From Stieleria maiorica (GTDB lineage Bacteria; Planctomycetota; Planctomycetia; Pirellulales; Pirellulaceae): a DNA stretch of 64,000 nt. The first letter of the stretch is position 1; each line of letters opens with the position of its first letter. The translations under genes were made by a program, and so were the position numbers. Below are positions 52,219 to 61,599 of the stretch, piece after piece. The stretch covers positions 829,774 to 893,773 of the forward strand of contig NZ_CP036264.1 in assembly GCF_008035925.1 (NCBI RefSeq). The letters run 5' to 3'. Under the pieces are notes generated by a model. That model was not told where the DNA came from and ran no database searches. It saw only the letters and a program-made list of their open reading frames with translations.

Positions 52219-55200
52219 CACTGCGTTCCTCCCGGGGCCGAGCCATCCATTTCCGAGGGATTGCCCGTCGCGAGCGTTTTGAAGTACCCGTCGACCGCAC
52301 CGCGATACTCCGATGGGATCGGTGTCTGACGGTCGACCGCAATCTCCAGCAAGATGACTTGTTGGATCCGCTCGCGAAGCTCGGCGGCGACCAATCGTGC
52401 GCGGTTGGAAACGGAATTGGTTTCACGGATGGCCAAGCCGCCGGATGCTCGTGAAGCGCGGGCCATCGCCTGGCCGGTTGCGGTCGTTTGCGTCTCGTCT
52501 TCTTCTTGCGTTTGGTTGCCACCGAGCATCTCTGCAAGCTCTCGCAGCGATTCCTCTTGCAACTCTTGCTTCAGTGCACGCACCGCCCGCTCCGTTTCTG
52601 GATCCTCGTCTCCGCCGCCCCCTGATGCTTGATTGGCGATCTGATTGGCTTGCTGCTCCATCCGTCGCAGTCGGGCCAGTCGTGGCGTGACGAGCTGTTG
52701 GTACAGACGTTCAAGACGGGTTGCCGCTTCGGCGTATTCGACCGCTCGTTCCATTGCATCGGAGGCGACCTTTTCGTCCGTGGCCGATTTGGCGTCTTGG
52801 ATCTGCTCGGCAGCGAATCGGGTCTCGTCCAACTGGTCCAAGAACTTGGTTTCTTCGACAAAGTTCTCAAGCTGATCGTTGACTTCGCTCATCTCGATGT
52901 CACCGATGTCGGCTTGCGATGCGATGACTTCGCCCAACGTTTCGCTGCGGGCGGCCATCCGCTGTGCCAATCGTCGCAGCGTCTCGTCATCGCTCGGGGC
53001 CGACTCCGCTTCCGCGCCGGCACTGGAGCGTGGGGGTTGCTGATCGCTGGTCGCAAGTTGATGCTCCATGCCGGCCATCCCGCTAGTCAGATCACGCAGC
53101 GAAGAAACACGTGTGACCGGTTCGGCAGCCGACAACGCTTCCAACTGCAACCCCAACTCGTCGATCTGGTCGCTGACGGTCAGTCCCCGGTCGGCCAAGG
53201 CATCCAGTTCTCCTTCGCGAGCTTGTGTGGCTAAATCATCCATCGCGGCCTGGGCATCATCCATCCGCTGGGTCATCAGCTCCGACCGAGCCAAACGTTC
53301 GGCCAGTGGCTCGCGGATCGCGTCGAGGCGTTCCAACAGTTCGATTTGTTGCTCGTACAGCGAGTCTTCGGGGGCGGGCATCGCCTCATCGTCGGCGTCC
53401 TCGTTTGTGCCATCATTCGGGGCGTCGCTTGATTCCTCATTGGCGTCTTCGCTTGACTGCTCGTTCGTCGCGTCCGATTCCGCTCCGGCCTCGCTCGGTT
53501 CGTTCTCGCCCGGTTCGTTTTCCCCGGCAGACTCCGCTTGGCCCGGTGGCGAATCGGTTTCGTTGTCCATGGCGCCCTCGGAGGGTTTGCCCTGTCCACC
53601 GGACGCCGAAGATGACGACGAAGCCGCCGATCTGGCATTCATTGCCAATTGGCGTTGCTGGCGGGCGATCTGTTTCAGCGAATCGGCCAATTCACGCTCG
53701 GTTTCCGGGCGGTCACGACGCAGCTTCTGTTGCAATTGACGGGCCAGCCTTCGCAGCGCCTGTTGCTGGGAGATCGTCATCCGCTTGGTCAACACGATCT
53801 CCAGCGTGCGTCGTGCTTCGGCGAGTGAACGGAGGGCTTCTTCTTCTTGCACCAGCGCCAGATCGAGTGATCCGACGGCCAAGGAGTCGGCCGCTTGCAG
53901 CATCGCGGCCTCGGCTTGGCTGAGTGCTTCGACGTCGTCGTTCCCTCGCGAGATAAAGAACTCCGCCAGGAAGCGGGTCAAATCCGCCAATTCGCTTTGG
54001 TTTTCCACCAGACGATCGATCGTTCCCAGTTGGGACGCGATCTCGGTTCCGCCGCGAATCAATTTTCGCGTCCGGTTGATCACGAAGCGTTCTCGCCGAA
54101 TGATCTCGTCCAATCGAACCAGCACGCGTGACCCCGCGCCGTCATTTCCGCCGGGCGGATCGATCTCTTGATAGAACTGACGCAGCGGTCGAATGTCGAT
54201 GTACCGCACGTCCGATTCGCTGCGATGGTTTCCCCAGGGGCGATTGTCCAGGGCATAGGCGTAGTAGGCGATGTAATCACGTTCGGACAACGCCAACGAT
54301 TCCAGCGGCAACAACTCGGCCAACGCCAAACGCGTCTTTTCGCCTGCCATCGCGGACGATTCGTCAACGCCGGTTTCGGGAGCCCAGTCGGTCAACACGT
54401 ATTCGTCGTCACCACCGAGCTGGAACGCGATCCCGGCCTCGATGATCCCGTAGTCATCGGAGACCTGGACCCCCAACGGCACCTCGGCCAAGGTGTGCAC
54501 CTTGATTTCATCGCTCGGTTCCCGCCAACTGATCGTCGGTGCGGCATCGCGACGGATGCCCAGCCGACCGGTCACCGGTTCCATGGGCGTCCCGTCGACG
54601 CCGGAGCCGGAGAACCGCCAACGCAACGTTTCGTCGGCCGGCAAGGTGAACGCCCAACGCTTCCGGTCTTGGGGCGATTCGAGCGGGGTCGCGGAAAGCT
54701 GCGACGTCTTGGGACCAACCTCCAACGTCGCTTCTTGGAGCGGATGGTTCAGCTCGATCGAGACCGTGACCTCGGATCGTTCCAACACCGTCAGGTCGGG
54801 TTTGGAGAACACGCGGGTCTGCAAACCGGTGTATTCCGGCGGCTGGACGGCGATTTCGATTCTTTCGGTTTCGATCAGCGGTTGGACGTCGATTCGATGA
54901 ACTGAGGTGATCTGTCCGCTGGAGACGAACTGGTATTCGATCGGCCAAGTCGCTTTACCCAGGTTGGTACGAAATGTTTTTCGTCGCTCGGTGCCAGCAT
55001 GTTCATCATCAGCCAAGATTTCGCTCTCGATCCACTCGGGATCCAGTGCTTCCAGCTCGCCGTCCGCTTCGGTTTCGGTGCCTTCATCGGCAGCAGGGCG
55101 GAGTTCGCGGTAACGCAGCAACACGTCGCGGTTGGTCCGCCCGACCAGATCCACCGATACGTTGACCGGTGTTCCTTCCAACAGCGTGATGTCGCCCGGG

Positions 55201-55772
55201 GTGACCTTCAAACTGGTGTAAGGGCGGTCGATTCCGATCGCTCGCAGGATCGCCAGTCGCCAATCGCCACCGACGCCGACCAAACCGATCAAAACCGCCC
55301 CGATCGCCGCGGTGGCGATTGCCACCGAAACGAGCGTACGGACGGGGACCAGACGCGCCGGCGACGCGGATTCCCAACGACCGAGTGTTTGGTTCCCAAG
55401 CGCGGTCAACATCTCTTCGGGACCCTGCACGCGACCGCCGACGGTATCGAGCACGGTACGGATCCGTTGCCCGAAATCCTCGAACGATCGCTCGACGATC
55501 GCCGCAAACGTCTTTTGCCGAGTCTGTTGAAATAGCGAAACCGCTCGCCACAGCAGCCACCCGCCGGCGATCACCACTGCCGTCGCCATGGTGGTCGTCC
55601 GCCAACGCTGGTTCCATTCCCAGCGATAATCGATCAATCCCACCAGCACCCAAACGGCCAGCAGAAAACACGCCACGGCGACCGTCGCGGTCGCAAGACG
55701 GACGGCGAGGTAGCGTCGGCGCAGTGCCGTGAATTGCCGTGCAACTTGATAGGCAACATCGGGAGCGTTCAT
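52218..55772 (-). CDS. Large coiled-coil membrane protein of the MoxR operon
   Basis: 1,184 residues from the ATG giving MNAPDVAYQVARQFTA, which overlaps the upstream stop (ATGA). Three membrane helices at about 30-48, 60-80 and 145-165. A beta-rich section (about 175-510) with VTPGDITLLEGTPVNVSVDL and PPEYTGLQTRVFSKPD, then a very long charged alpha-helical region (about 540-1,150) with Gln/Arg/Glu heptads, interrupted by an acidic Glu/Asp/Asn/Ser stretch near 700-770. It resembles DUF4175-like proteins of MoxR clusters. A rod-like periplasmic partner of the VWA proteins is a reasonable inference. Confidence 0.83.
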   Translation of the reverse strand: MNAPDVAYQVARQFTALRRRYLAVRLATATVAVACFLLAVWVLVGLIDYRWEWNQRWRTTTMATAVVIAGGWLLWRAVSLFQQTRQKTFAAIVERSFEDFGQRIRTVLDTVGGRVQGPEEMLTALGNQTLGRWESASPARLVPVRTLVSVAIATAAIGAVLIGLVGVGGDWRLAILRAIGIDRPYTSLKVTPGDITLLEGTPVNVSVDLVGRTNRDVLLRYRELRPAADEGTETEADGELEALDPEWIESEILADDEHAGTERRKTFRTNLGKATWPIEYQFVSSGQITSVHRIDVQPLIETERIEIAVQPPEYTGLQTRVFSKPDLTVLERSEVTVSIELNHPLQEATLEVGPKTSQLSATPLESPQDRKRWAFTLPADETLRWRFSGSGVDGTPMEPVTGRLGIRRDAAPTISWREPSDEIKVHTLAEVPLGVQVSDDYGIIEAGIAFQLGGDDEYVLTDWAPETGVDESSAMAGEKTRLALAELLPLESLALSERDYIAYYAYALDNRPWGNHRSESDVRYIDIRPLRQFYQEIDPPGGNDGAGSRVLVRLDEIIRRERFVINRTRKLIRGGTEIASQLGTIDRLVENQSELADLTRFLAEFFISRGNDDVEALSQAEAAMLQAADSLAVGSLDLALVQEEEALRSLAEARRTLEIVLTKRMTISQQQALRRLARQLQQKLRRDRPETERELADSLKQIARQQRQLAMNARSAASSSSSASGGQGKPSEGAMDNETDSPPGQAESAGENEPGENEPSEAGAESDATNEQSSEDANEESSDAPNDGTNEDADDEAMPAPEDSLYEQQIELLERLDAIREPLAERLARSELMTQRMDDAQAAMDDLATQAREGELDALADRGLTVSDQIDELGLQLEALSAAEPVTRVSSLRDLTSGMAGMEHQLATSDQQPPRSSAGAEAESAPSDDETLRRLAQRMAARSETLGEVIASQADIGDIEMSEVNDQLENFVEETKFLDQLDETRFAAEQIQDAKSATDEKVASDAMERAVEYAEAATRLERLYQQLVTPRLARLRRMEQQANQIANQASGGGGDEDPETERAVRALKQELQEESLRELAEMLGGNQTQEEDETQTTATGQAMARASRASGGLAIRETNSVSNRARLVAAELRERIQQVILLEIAVDRQTPIPSEYRGAVDGYFKTLATGNPSEMDGSAPGGTQ

Positions 55773-57838
55773 GCGGATGTCCGATTGGCAAGAGAAAACT
55801 CGGCGACTAACAAGACGACGGCCGCGGCGGCAAACCAGGGCCACAATTCATGTCGATACTCGCCCTGCACGGTCTCGGTCGGTTCGGCGGAACCCGGATC
55901 GGCGGGGGTGATTTGAAAGTGCTGGGCAAATTGGTCGGCCGCAACCCGCGTCGGGTCGGATTCCTTGGCCGTCGAATTGACGACGTAAAGCGCGCCGCCG
56001 GACTGCTCGAAACCCACGTTCTCAAACGTGACCGGCTTCACATCGCCCGAACGCGCCGAAACGGTTCGCAGATCCGTCGCGGCTGCGGTTTGTGCAACCG
56101 AAACGTCGCGGTCATCGCCGACGGTGCGGTAGCGAATCTTTCCTTCGCCGGTCAGTTGCAACAAGTCGGCTGCCATCTGATGTACCAGCGGCAAGTACAA
56201 CGGGCTGGTCGGCCAATTGCCCCAACTGTCATCGGCACTGGACAGAAACCATGCGATCTCGCCTTGACCGACGCGGTGCCGCGTCAGCGCCGGTCGATCA
56301 CCTTCAAAACGTGCCAGCACTTTGGTTTCGCTTGCCGGATCGATCCGCAAGATTTGATCGAACGACAGACGGCTGAGGTCTCCGGTTTGCGGGTCGCCGA
56401 ACGGTGCCAACATCGAACTGGATGCTTCCAACGACGTGATTCGAAATGGCATCGCGCCGCTGCGCACCGGCTTGTGAATCTGTCCCGGTGCCAATCCGGA
56501 CTGTTGCCACGCGGTGTAGGCTGACGCACCGGATTCACCTCCGTCGCCTGCGAACACCAGCAGCTTGCCGCCGGCGGTCACGTAGGATTCCAACCGTTCG
56601 ATCGTTTGTGCGGGGACCGATCCGCAATCCGTTACCACCACAAGCTCGGTACGCGAGGGGTGGATCTCCGGCAACACGTCGTCGAACAAGAACACGGTTC
56701 GGGGATCAAACCGCCCCGACCGCTGCGGTCCGGTTTGGTCGTCCTCCGATGACATCTCAGCGGGGTCGCTGGTCTGGCGCAGTGCCGCGGTGACGTAATA
56801 ACTTTCGGCCAGACGCTGACCGTCACGCGATCCACTGTCGATCACCACCACCGGCGCGGGCTCGGCGATCTCGAATGCCGTCATGCGACGATTGTCGATC
56901 GCCAAGTCGTCTTCGACATCCAATTGCATGGTCACCTGCCAGAGTCCCGGTTCAAGTTTGCCGAAATCGAAGGACAACTCTTGAGCCTGGCCGCCGGGCA
57001 GATTGATCGACTTTTTCAACCGCACGCTACGTCGGCCGTTGGTCGCGGTGGCCGTCATCGGGACCTCTTCCATCGGCAAGGTGCCGAAGTTGAACAGCGT
57101 GACGTTGGTGATCGCATCGCGCAGGGGCGAGAGTCGCTTGGACGCGGTCGTGACCGATTGAATCGCAAGGTTATTGGCCGCCGGTCGTCCGACATCCACG
57201 ACACGCACCGGCACATGCTTGGGCATATCCAGCGAAGCCGATTCCAGGGCATCGGAGGCAAGACCGGACTGTTGAAGGTCCGACAGCAGGACGACGTCGG
57301 CGATCGCGTCGGGATTTGCCGCGATGCGGTCGCGTGCCCAGCGGAGCGCCGCCAAATAGTTCGTGTCCCCGACGACATTGCGAGGCGCAGTGACTCGGGC
57401 CGGATTGCCCTCGAACGGTTCGACGTCGGAATCGAACCAGCCCCACAGGACGGTCGCGTCGGTCCCCAGTTCGGCGGCAATGTCGGTGGCTTGGGCCACC
57501 GCATCATCGATCAATCGCCCGCCTTGGCCGGGCATCGTCATGCTGGCCGATCGATCGATCAGGATCACACGCAATCGATCACCGTCGCGACGAATCGATT
57601 CGGGTAAATACGGGCGGGCGAACAGCAACACCAATGCGGCGATCGAGGCCATCCGGGTTGCCAATAACAACCAACGCCGGATCTTGCGGCGTTGGGCGCC
57701 GTCTTGCATCACCTCTTGCAAGAAACGCATCGTCCCCAACTCCACACGGCGGACCTGCCAGCGGCTGAGCAGATGCACCAGCACTGGGATCGCGACGGCC
57801 AGACCGCCGATCAGGAATCCGGTTTGAATGAAGTTCAT
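55769..57838 (-). CDS. BatA-like VWA membrane protein
   Basis: 689 residues. An N-terminal BatA-type region with two membrane helices (about 5-23 and 57-75) linked by QVRRVELGTMRFLQEVMQ, as in aerotolerance regulators. The VWA domain follows (about 88-210): MIDAS DRSAS in ILIDRSASMTMPG. A long beta-rich region and an Ala/Val-rich helix at the very end (WFAAAAVVLLVAEFSL) complete it. It starts one base after the DUF58 stop and overlaps the next gene by four. Bat proteins act in the envelope with MoxR/DUF58 partners; the exact role here is unknown. Confidence 0.87.
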   Translation of the reverse strand: MNFIQTGFLIGGLAVAIPVLVHLLSRWQVRRVELGTMRFLQEVMQDGAQRRKIRRWLLLATRMASIAALVLLFARPYLPESIRRDGDRLRVILIDRSASMTMPGQGGRLIDDAVAQATDIAAELGTDATVLWGWFDSDVEPFEGNPARVTAPRNVVGDTNYLAALRWARDRIAANPDAIADVVLLSDLQQSGLASDALESASLDMPKHVPVRVVDVGRPAANNLAIQSVTTASKRLSPLRDAITNVTLFNFGTLPMEEVPMTATATNGRRSVRLKKSINLPGGQAQELSFDFGKLEPGLWQVTMQLDVEDDLAIDNRRMTAFEIAEPAPVVVIDSGSRDGQRLAESYYVTAALRQTSDPAEMSSEDDQTGPQRSGRFDPRTVFLFDDVLPEIHPSRTELVVVTDCGSVPAQTIERLESYVTAGGKLLVFAGDGGESGASAYTAWQQSGLAPGQIHKPVRSGAMPFRITSLEASSSMLAPFGDPQTGDLSRLSFDQILRIDPASETKVLARFEGDRPALTRHRVGQGEIAWFLSSADDSWGNWPTSPLYLPLVHQMAADLLQLTGEGKIRYRTVGDDRDVSVAQTAAATDLRTVSARSGDVKPVTFENVGFEQSGGALYVVNSTAKESDPTRVAADQFAQHFQITPADPGSAEPTETVQGEYRHELWPWFAAAAVVLLVAEFSLANRTSA

Positions 57839-57839
57839 G

Positions 57840-58784
57840 TCAGGTCGTTCGTTTCACCAGGTAATCGACCAGCGCCGCGGTCGGCGGTTGATCGGTGGTC
57901 AGCTCGATACGGTCGACGCCCTGGTACAAACAGGCGTCATCCAGTTGATCGCACCACTGCTGAATTTTGTTCAAATAATCGGCGCGGATACTTTCCATGT
58001 TCGTCGTCAATTCGGCGGGGCTTTCCATGTCCAGCACGCGGTAACGTCCGCTGTCGGCCAGATGCCGTTCGAAGGGATCCAGCAAGTGGAACACGATCAC
58101 CTCGTGCCCGCGGTGCCGCAATTGCTGCAGCCCCTTCTTGATGCCTTCGACGTCGCCGTCGACCAGATCGCTCAGGATCACGACCACGCCGCGGTGCCGG
58201 GCCAGCGCCGCGGCCTGTTCCAATGACTTCGAGAGCGCCGTGACCTTGGCTTCCGGCGTGGTCGACAACAGGCTCAAACAGTCTTCCCAGCGACCGGGTT
58301 TGGCCGACGGGTCCATGTAGTGGCGGACGCCGTCGTCGAACAAGCCCAGGGCGACCGCGTCACGCTGTTTGATCGCCAATGCGGCAAAGGCGGCGGCAAG
58401 CGTGGCCGCATACTCGTGCTTGGTCATCGCCCCGTCGACCTTGCACTGCATCGACCGACTGGCGTCGACAAACAAGTACAAATTGAGGTTGGTTTCGGCG
58501 TCAAATTCCTTGACGTACAGCTTCCGCTGGCGGGCGAACAGTTTCCAATTGACGTGCCGCAAATCGTCGCCGGGTCCGTAGCGGCGGTGCGAAGAAAATT
58601 CGACGCTGTAACCGATAAAGGGGCTGCGATGCAGGCCTTGCAGAAACCCTTCCACCACGCCGCGGGCTCGCAGTTCGATCGAACTGAGACGCGCCAGCTC
58701 GTCCGGCTTGAGCCAGTCGGGAGAGTTCGCCGCGGCGCCGGAGGAACGGCCCGGTGATCGGTCAGATGGGGGCGATGCGATCAA
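57840..58784 (-). CDS. DUF58 protein of the MoxR operon
   Basis: 314 residues starting at TTG that overlaps the MoxR stop (TTGA). GGAGG nine bases upstream strongly supports this rare start; no ATG fits. DUF58 signature: FSSHRRYGPGDDLRHVNWKL (about 63-82), with VDASRSMQCK (about 108-117) giving a VWA-like metal site. No membrane segment. DUF58 proteins act as VWA-fold partners of MoxR ATPases, often in metal-dependent assembly of envelope or enzyme complexes. Confidence 0.92.
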   Translation of the reverse strand: MIASPPSDRSPGRSSGAAANSPDWLKPDELARLSSIELRARGVVEGFLQGLHRSPFIGYSVEFSSHRRYGPGDDLRHVNWKLFARQRKLYVKEFDAETNLNLYLFVDASRSMQCKVDGAMTKHEYAATLAAAFAALAIKQRDAVALGLFDDGVRHYMDPSAKPGRWEDCLSLLSTTPEAKVTALSKSLEQAAALARHRGVVVILSDLVDGDVEGIKKGLQQLRHRGHEVIVFHLLDPFERHLADSGRYRVLDMESPAELTTNMESIRADYLNKIQQWCDQLDDACLYQGVDRIELTTDQPPTAALVDYLVKRTT

Positions 58785-59860
58785 AAGACGTCCTCCTTGA
58801 CGGCATCCAGCAGCGCATCGATCACGTCATCCGAATCCACGTTGTCGGCGCGGCCGTGGAAGTTCAGCACCAATCGGTGTCGCAGCACCGGATGGGCCAG
58901 CGCCGCGATGTCTGCAAAATCGACGTGGTACCGGCCTTCCAAGACCGCCCGCGCCTTGCCGGCCAAGACCAACGCCTGGCCGGCCCGCGGGCTGGCACCA
59001 TAGGTCACGTACTTCCGCACCATTTCGACGTCCTGCCCGGTGGCGATCGCGACGCGGTCACTGGCCTGGGGCCGCGTCGCCGCCACCAACCTGGCCGCGT
59101 ACATGATGACGTCGTCCGATACCGGCACGCTGCGGACGATCTCTTGCAACTTCAGCAAGTCGGCGGACGACAGCACCGCCGACGGCTGAAACGTTTCGGT
59201 TCCCGTCGTGCCGCGGATGATGTCCGCTTCTTCCTGGATCGTTGGATAGCGGACGCGGATGTTGAACATGAATCGATCGACCTGGGCTTCGGGCAGCGGG
59301 TACGTGCCTTCCATCTCGATCGGGTTTTGTGTGGCCACCACGAAAAACGGCGGGTCCAACTGATAGGTCGTGTTGCCGACCGAAACCTCGTGTTCCTGCA
59401 TCGCCTGCAACAAGGCGGCTTGCGTCTTGGGCGGCGTCCGGTTGACTTCGTCGGCCAACAGAAAATTAGTGAAGATCGGCCCCGGGACGAATTTCAACTG
59501 GTGACCGCCGCCACCTTCTTGTTCTTCGATCACATCCGTGCCGGTGATGTCCGAGGGCATCAAATCCGGCGTGAACTGGACGCGTTTGAATTTCAAATCC
59601 AAAGTCGACGACAACGTCCGCGCCATCAGCGTCTTGCCCAACCCGGGCACGCCGTGCAACAGCACGTGGCCGCGGCAAAGCAGCCCCAGCAGCAACAGAT
59701 CGACGACATCCTGTTGGCCGACGATGACCTTGCCGACTTCCTCGCGAAGCTGTCGGCGGGATTCGCGCAGCTTGTCCACCTGGTCGAGCAATTGGCCGTT
59801 GCTTGACGGCGAAGTCTGGGAACCCTGGGGCGATGACGCGTTGTCAGTTGTGGTACTCAT
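58781..59860 (-). CDS. MoxR-family AAA+ ATPase
   Basis: 359 residues. Walker A GVPGLGKT (70-77), Walker B LLADE (134-138), then NRTPPKTQAALLQAMQE and sensor 1 VVATQNPIEMEG, with PLPEAQVDRFMF as arginine-finger region and SPRAGQAL as sensor 2. Order and length are standard for MoxR. It assembles as a hexamer and uses ATP to remodel a protein partner, here most likely the DUF58 and VWA proteins encoded downstream. ATG overlaps the EF-hand stop by four bases. Confidence 0.95.
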   Translation of the reverse strand: MSTTTDNASSPQGSQTSPSSNGQLLDQVDKLRESRRQLREEVGKVIVGQQDVVDLLLLGLLCRGHVLLHGVPGLGKTLMARTLSSTLDLKFKRVQFTPDLMPSDITGTDVIEEQEGGGGHQLKFVPGPIFTNFLLADEVNRTPPKTQAALLQAMQEHEVSVGNTTYQLDPPFFVVATQNPIEMEGTYPLPEAQVDRFMFNIRVRYPTIQEEADIIRGTTGTETFQPSAVLSSADLLKLQEIVRSVPVSDDVIMYAARLVAATRPQASDRVAIATGQDVEMVRKYVTYGASPRAGQALVLAGKARAVLEGRYHVDFADIAALAHPVLRHRLVLNFHGRADNVDSDDVIDALLDAVKEDVF

Positions 59861-61599
59861 CCGGCTAGCTTGTCTGCGTTGGAGGCTTCGGCTTTGTCGA
59901 TCAGGTCGTCCCGATCTTGATCTAATTGGTGAAAGACGTCTCGCGGTCCCAGGAATTCGTCCCAGGTCAGGTCACCGTCTCCGTTGCGGTCCATTCGCTG
60001 GAACCAGATCGGACCGCTGGGCGGTGCCAACAGCGCCTCCGGCGTTTCGGCCGAAGGGCGATCGACACGACCGAACAGGCTGACCCCGCCGCGTTTGATT
60101 TCGATGCGATAGGAGGCGGTCATCCGTGACGGATTGATCTGGGGCTGGTCACCGGCGACTTGCATCAACGTCGATTCACAAGCACGTAGTTCGCGAATCG
60201 AAATTCGTCCGTCGGCGTTGACGTCCAATAATTGAAAGAACCCGTTGCCCGTGTCCAGCAACGTGACCTGGCAGGATGTCGACGCCGGTTCGGTGTACTC
60301 TTTGACGTAATCCATCATTTCATCGGCAAACACACGGTCGTCACCGTCTTTGTCCATCGCGTCAAACAGGTACCGTTCGAACCGCTGGTGTTCGACGATT
60401 TCGTCCCGGTCCAAATAGCCGTTGGCGTCGACGTCGATGGCGTTGAAGGCGTCCGACGCGTTGGAAATCGCTTCGGCCATCGGGTCGCGGTATCGATAGC
60501 TGACTCCCAACGACATCGAATCCCGTTTGATGCGGACCAAGTCGTCGCGGGCGGTGATCGCGTTGTCGTCCGAATGATCCAGCACCGTCATCGCTTTTCC
60601 GCTGGTGTCGTTCAAATCAACACTCAACGCCAGATCCGGCTTCATCGACGCGATGCCGGACAACTCTTGCATGCTCAACCGCCCGTTGCCATCGCTGTCC
60701 AGTCCCGCGATCCGTTGCTCTTTCCAACCCAGCTCTTCGGCCGTCAAGTGCGCATCGCGGTCGCGGTCGTAACGACGCACCAAACGCGCCGGCAAGATCG
60801 GCTCAGCCGCGTTGCGGAGCAACTCGGCGTGCACCGATCCCGGCGGTTCCTGATCGATGGCATTGACGATCACGCCGTTCAGCATGTCGGTCGATTCATT
60901 CAAAAATTCGTCAAACGTGATGCACTGGTCAAAGTCGATGTCGCGGGCGGCGATGCCGGACGCAGCCAACCGCATCTCGCGGCGATCGATCAACCCCGAC
61001 TGGTCTTGATCCAACACGTTAAACACGCTCAGGTCCTGCTCGGCCAACGCATTGTTTTGACGATAGGTGACCAGCTGGCCGGCCGCCCGGTCGACTGCCA
61101 ACGCCAGTTCCTGATCGGTGAACGGACGCTTGCTGCGCAGCGAGGCGAGAAACTTGTTGCCTTCAAACCGTCGCGACGTGGTGAACAACGGATGATTACT
61201 CGTTTCGCCGCGGCTGACCTTTCCGTCCATGTCCGTGTCCAGCATGGTGACCAGCCGGGTGAGGTAGTCTTGCCGTGTTTGTTCCAACGATTTCCCGTCG
61301 CTGGTGATTCGGATCCGCAAATGCAGCGGCCCGTCGGGCAGCAGCAGCAACATGTCATGCACACCGGTGGCAGGATCCGCGGGGGCGCTGTCTTTCGCTG
61401 TCAAGGTGACCGGGAAAAACAGTATGGCAAGCACCCATGCCGAACGCTGCGCACCGATGTAGCGACGCTCGCCAGAGCGTGGTCGGCATGCACCGCCGCA
61501 ACGACGTTGGCCAAAGCGTGGTCGGCCCGCCGTCTGGCGACGGCAGCGACGAACCGATGGCCGCCGTTTTGTTTGCTGCCTCAACCCGTTACCTCTCAT
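59857..61599 (-). CDS. Ten-EF-hand calcium-binding protein with repeat-derived N-terminus
   Basis: 580 residues from an ATG overlapping the DUF1501 stop (ATGA), with GGGAG eight bases upstream. The first ~55 residues are Arg-rich and encoded by a dispersed repeat. A hydrophobic segment (about 54-69, AWVLAILFFPVTLTAK) then works as a membrane or export signal. At least ten EF-hand-like loops follow: DTDMDGKVSRGE, DQDQSGLIDRRE, DRDRDAHLTAEE, DSDGNGRLSMQE, DVDANGYLDRDE, DKDGDDRVFADE, DVNADGRISIRE, DRNGDGDLTWDE and two more. A GTG at residue 56 would give a shorter signal-peptide form but has no ribosome site. A calcium-responsive envelope role is inferred. Confidence 0.83.
   Translation of the reverse strand: MRGNGLRQQTKRRPSVRRCRRQTAGRPRFGQRRCGGACRPRSGERRYIGAQRSAWVLAILFFPVTLTAKDSAPADPATGVHDMLLLLPDGPLHLRIRITSDGKSLEQTRQDYLTRLVTMLDTDMDGKVSRGETSNHPLFTTSRRFEGNKFLASLRSKRPFTDQELALAVDRAAGQLVTYRQNNALAEQDLSVFNVLDQDQSGLIDRREMRLAASGIAARDIDFDQCITFDEFLNESTDMLNGVIVNAIDQEPPGSVHAELLRNAAEPILPARLVRRYDRDRDAHLTAEELGWKEQRIAGLDSDGNGRLSMQELSGIASMKPDLALSVDLNDTSGKAMTVLDHSDDNAITARDDLVRIKRDSMSLGVSYRYRDPMAEAISNASDAFNAIDVDANGYLDRDEIVEHQRFERYLFDAMDKDGDDRVFADEMMDYVKEYTEPASTSCQVTLLDTGNGFFQLLDVNADGRISIRELRACESTLMQVAGDQPQINPSRMTASYRIEIKRGGVSLFGRVDRPSAETPEALLAPPSGPIWFQRMDRNGDGDLTWDEFLGPRDVFHQLDQDRDDLIDKAEASNADKLAG
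61459..61553. repeat. Dispersed repeat, copy 3, inside EF-hand gene
   Basis: Contains GTAGCGACGCTCGCCAGA at the left and TCTGGCGACGGCAGCGAC at the right, as in the 11.6-kb copy. The middle is an internal direct repeat of about 25 bp ending AGCGTGGTCGGC. It reads in frame as the N-terminus of the EF-hand protein. Confidence 0.75.
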
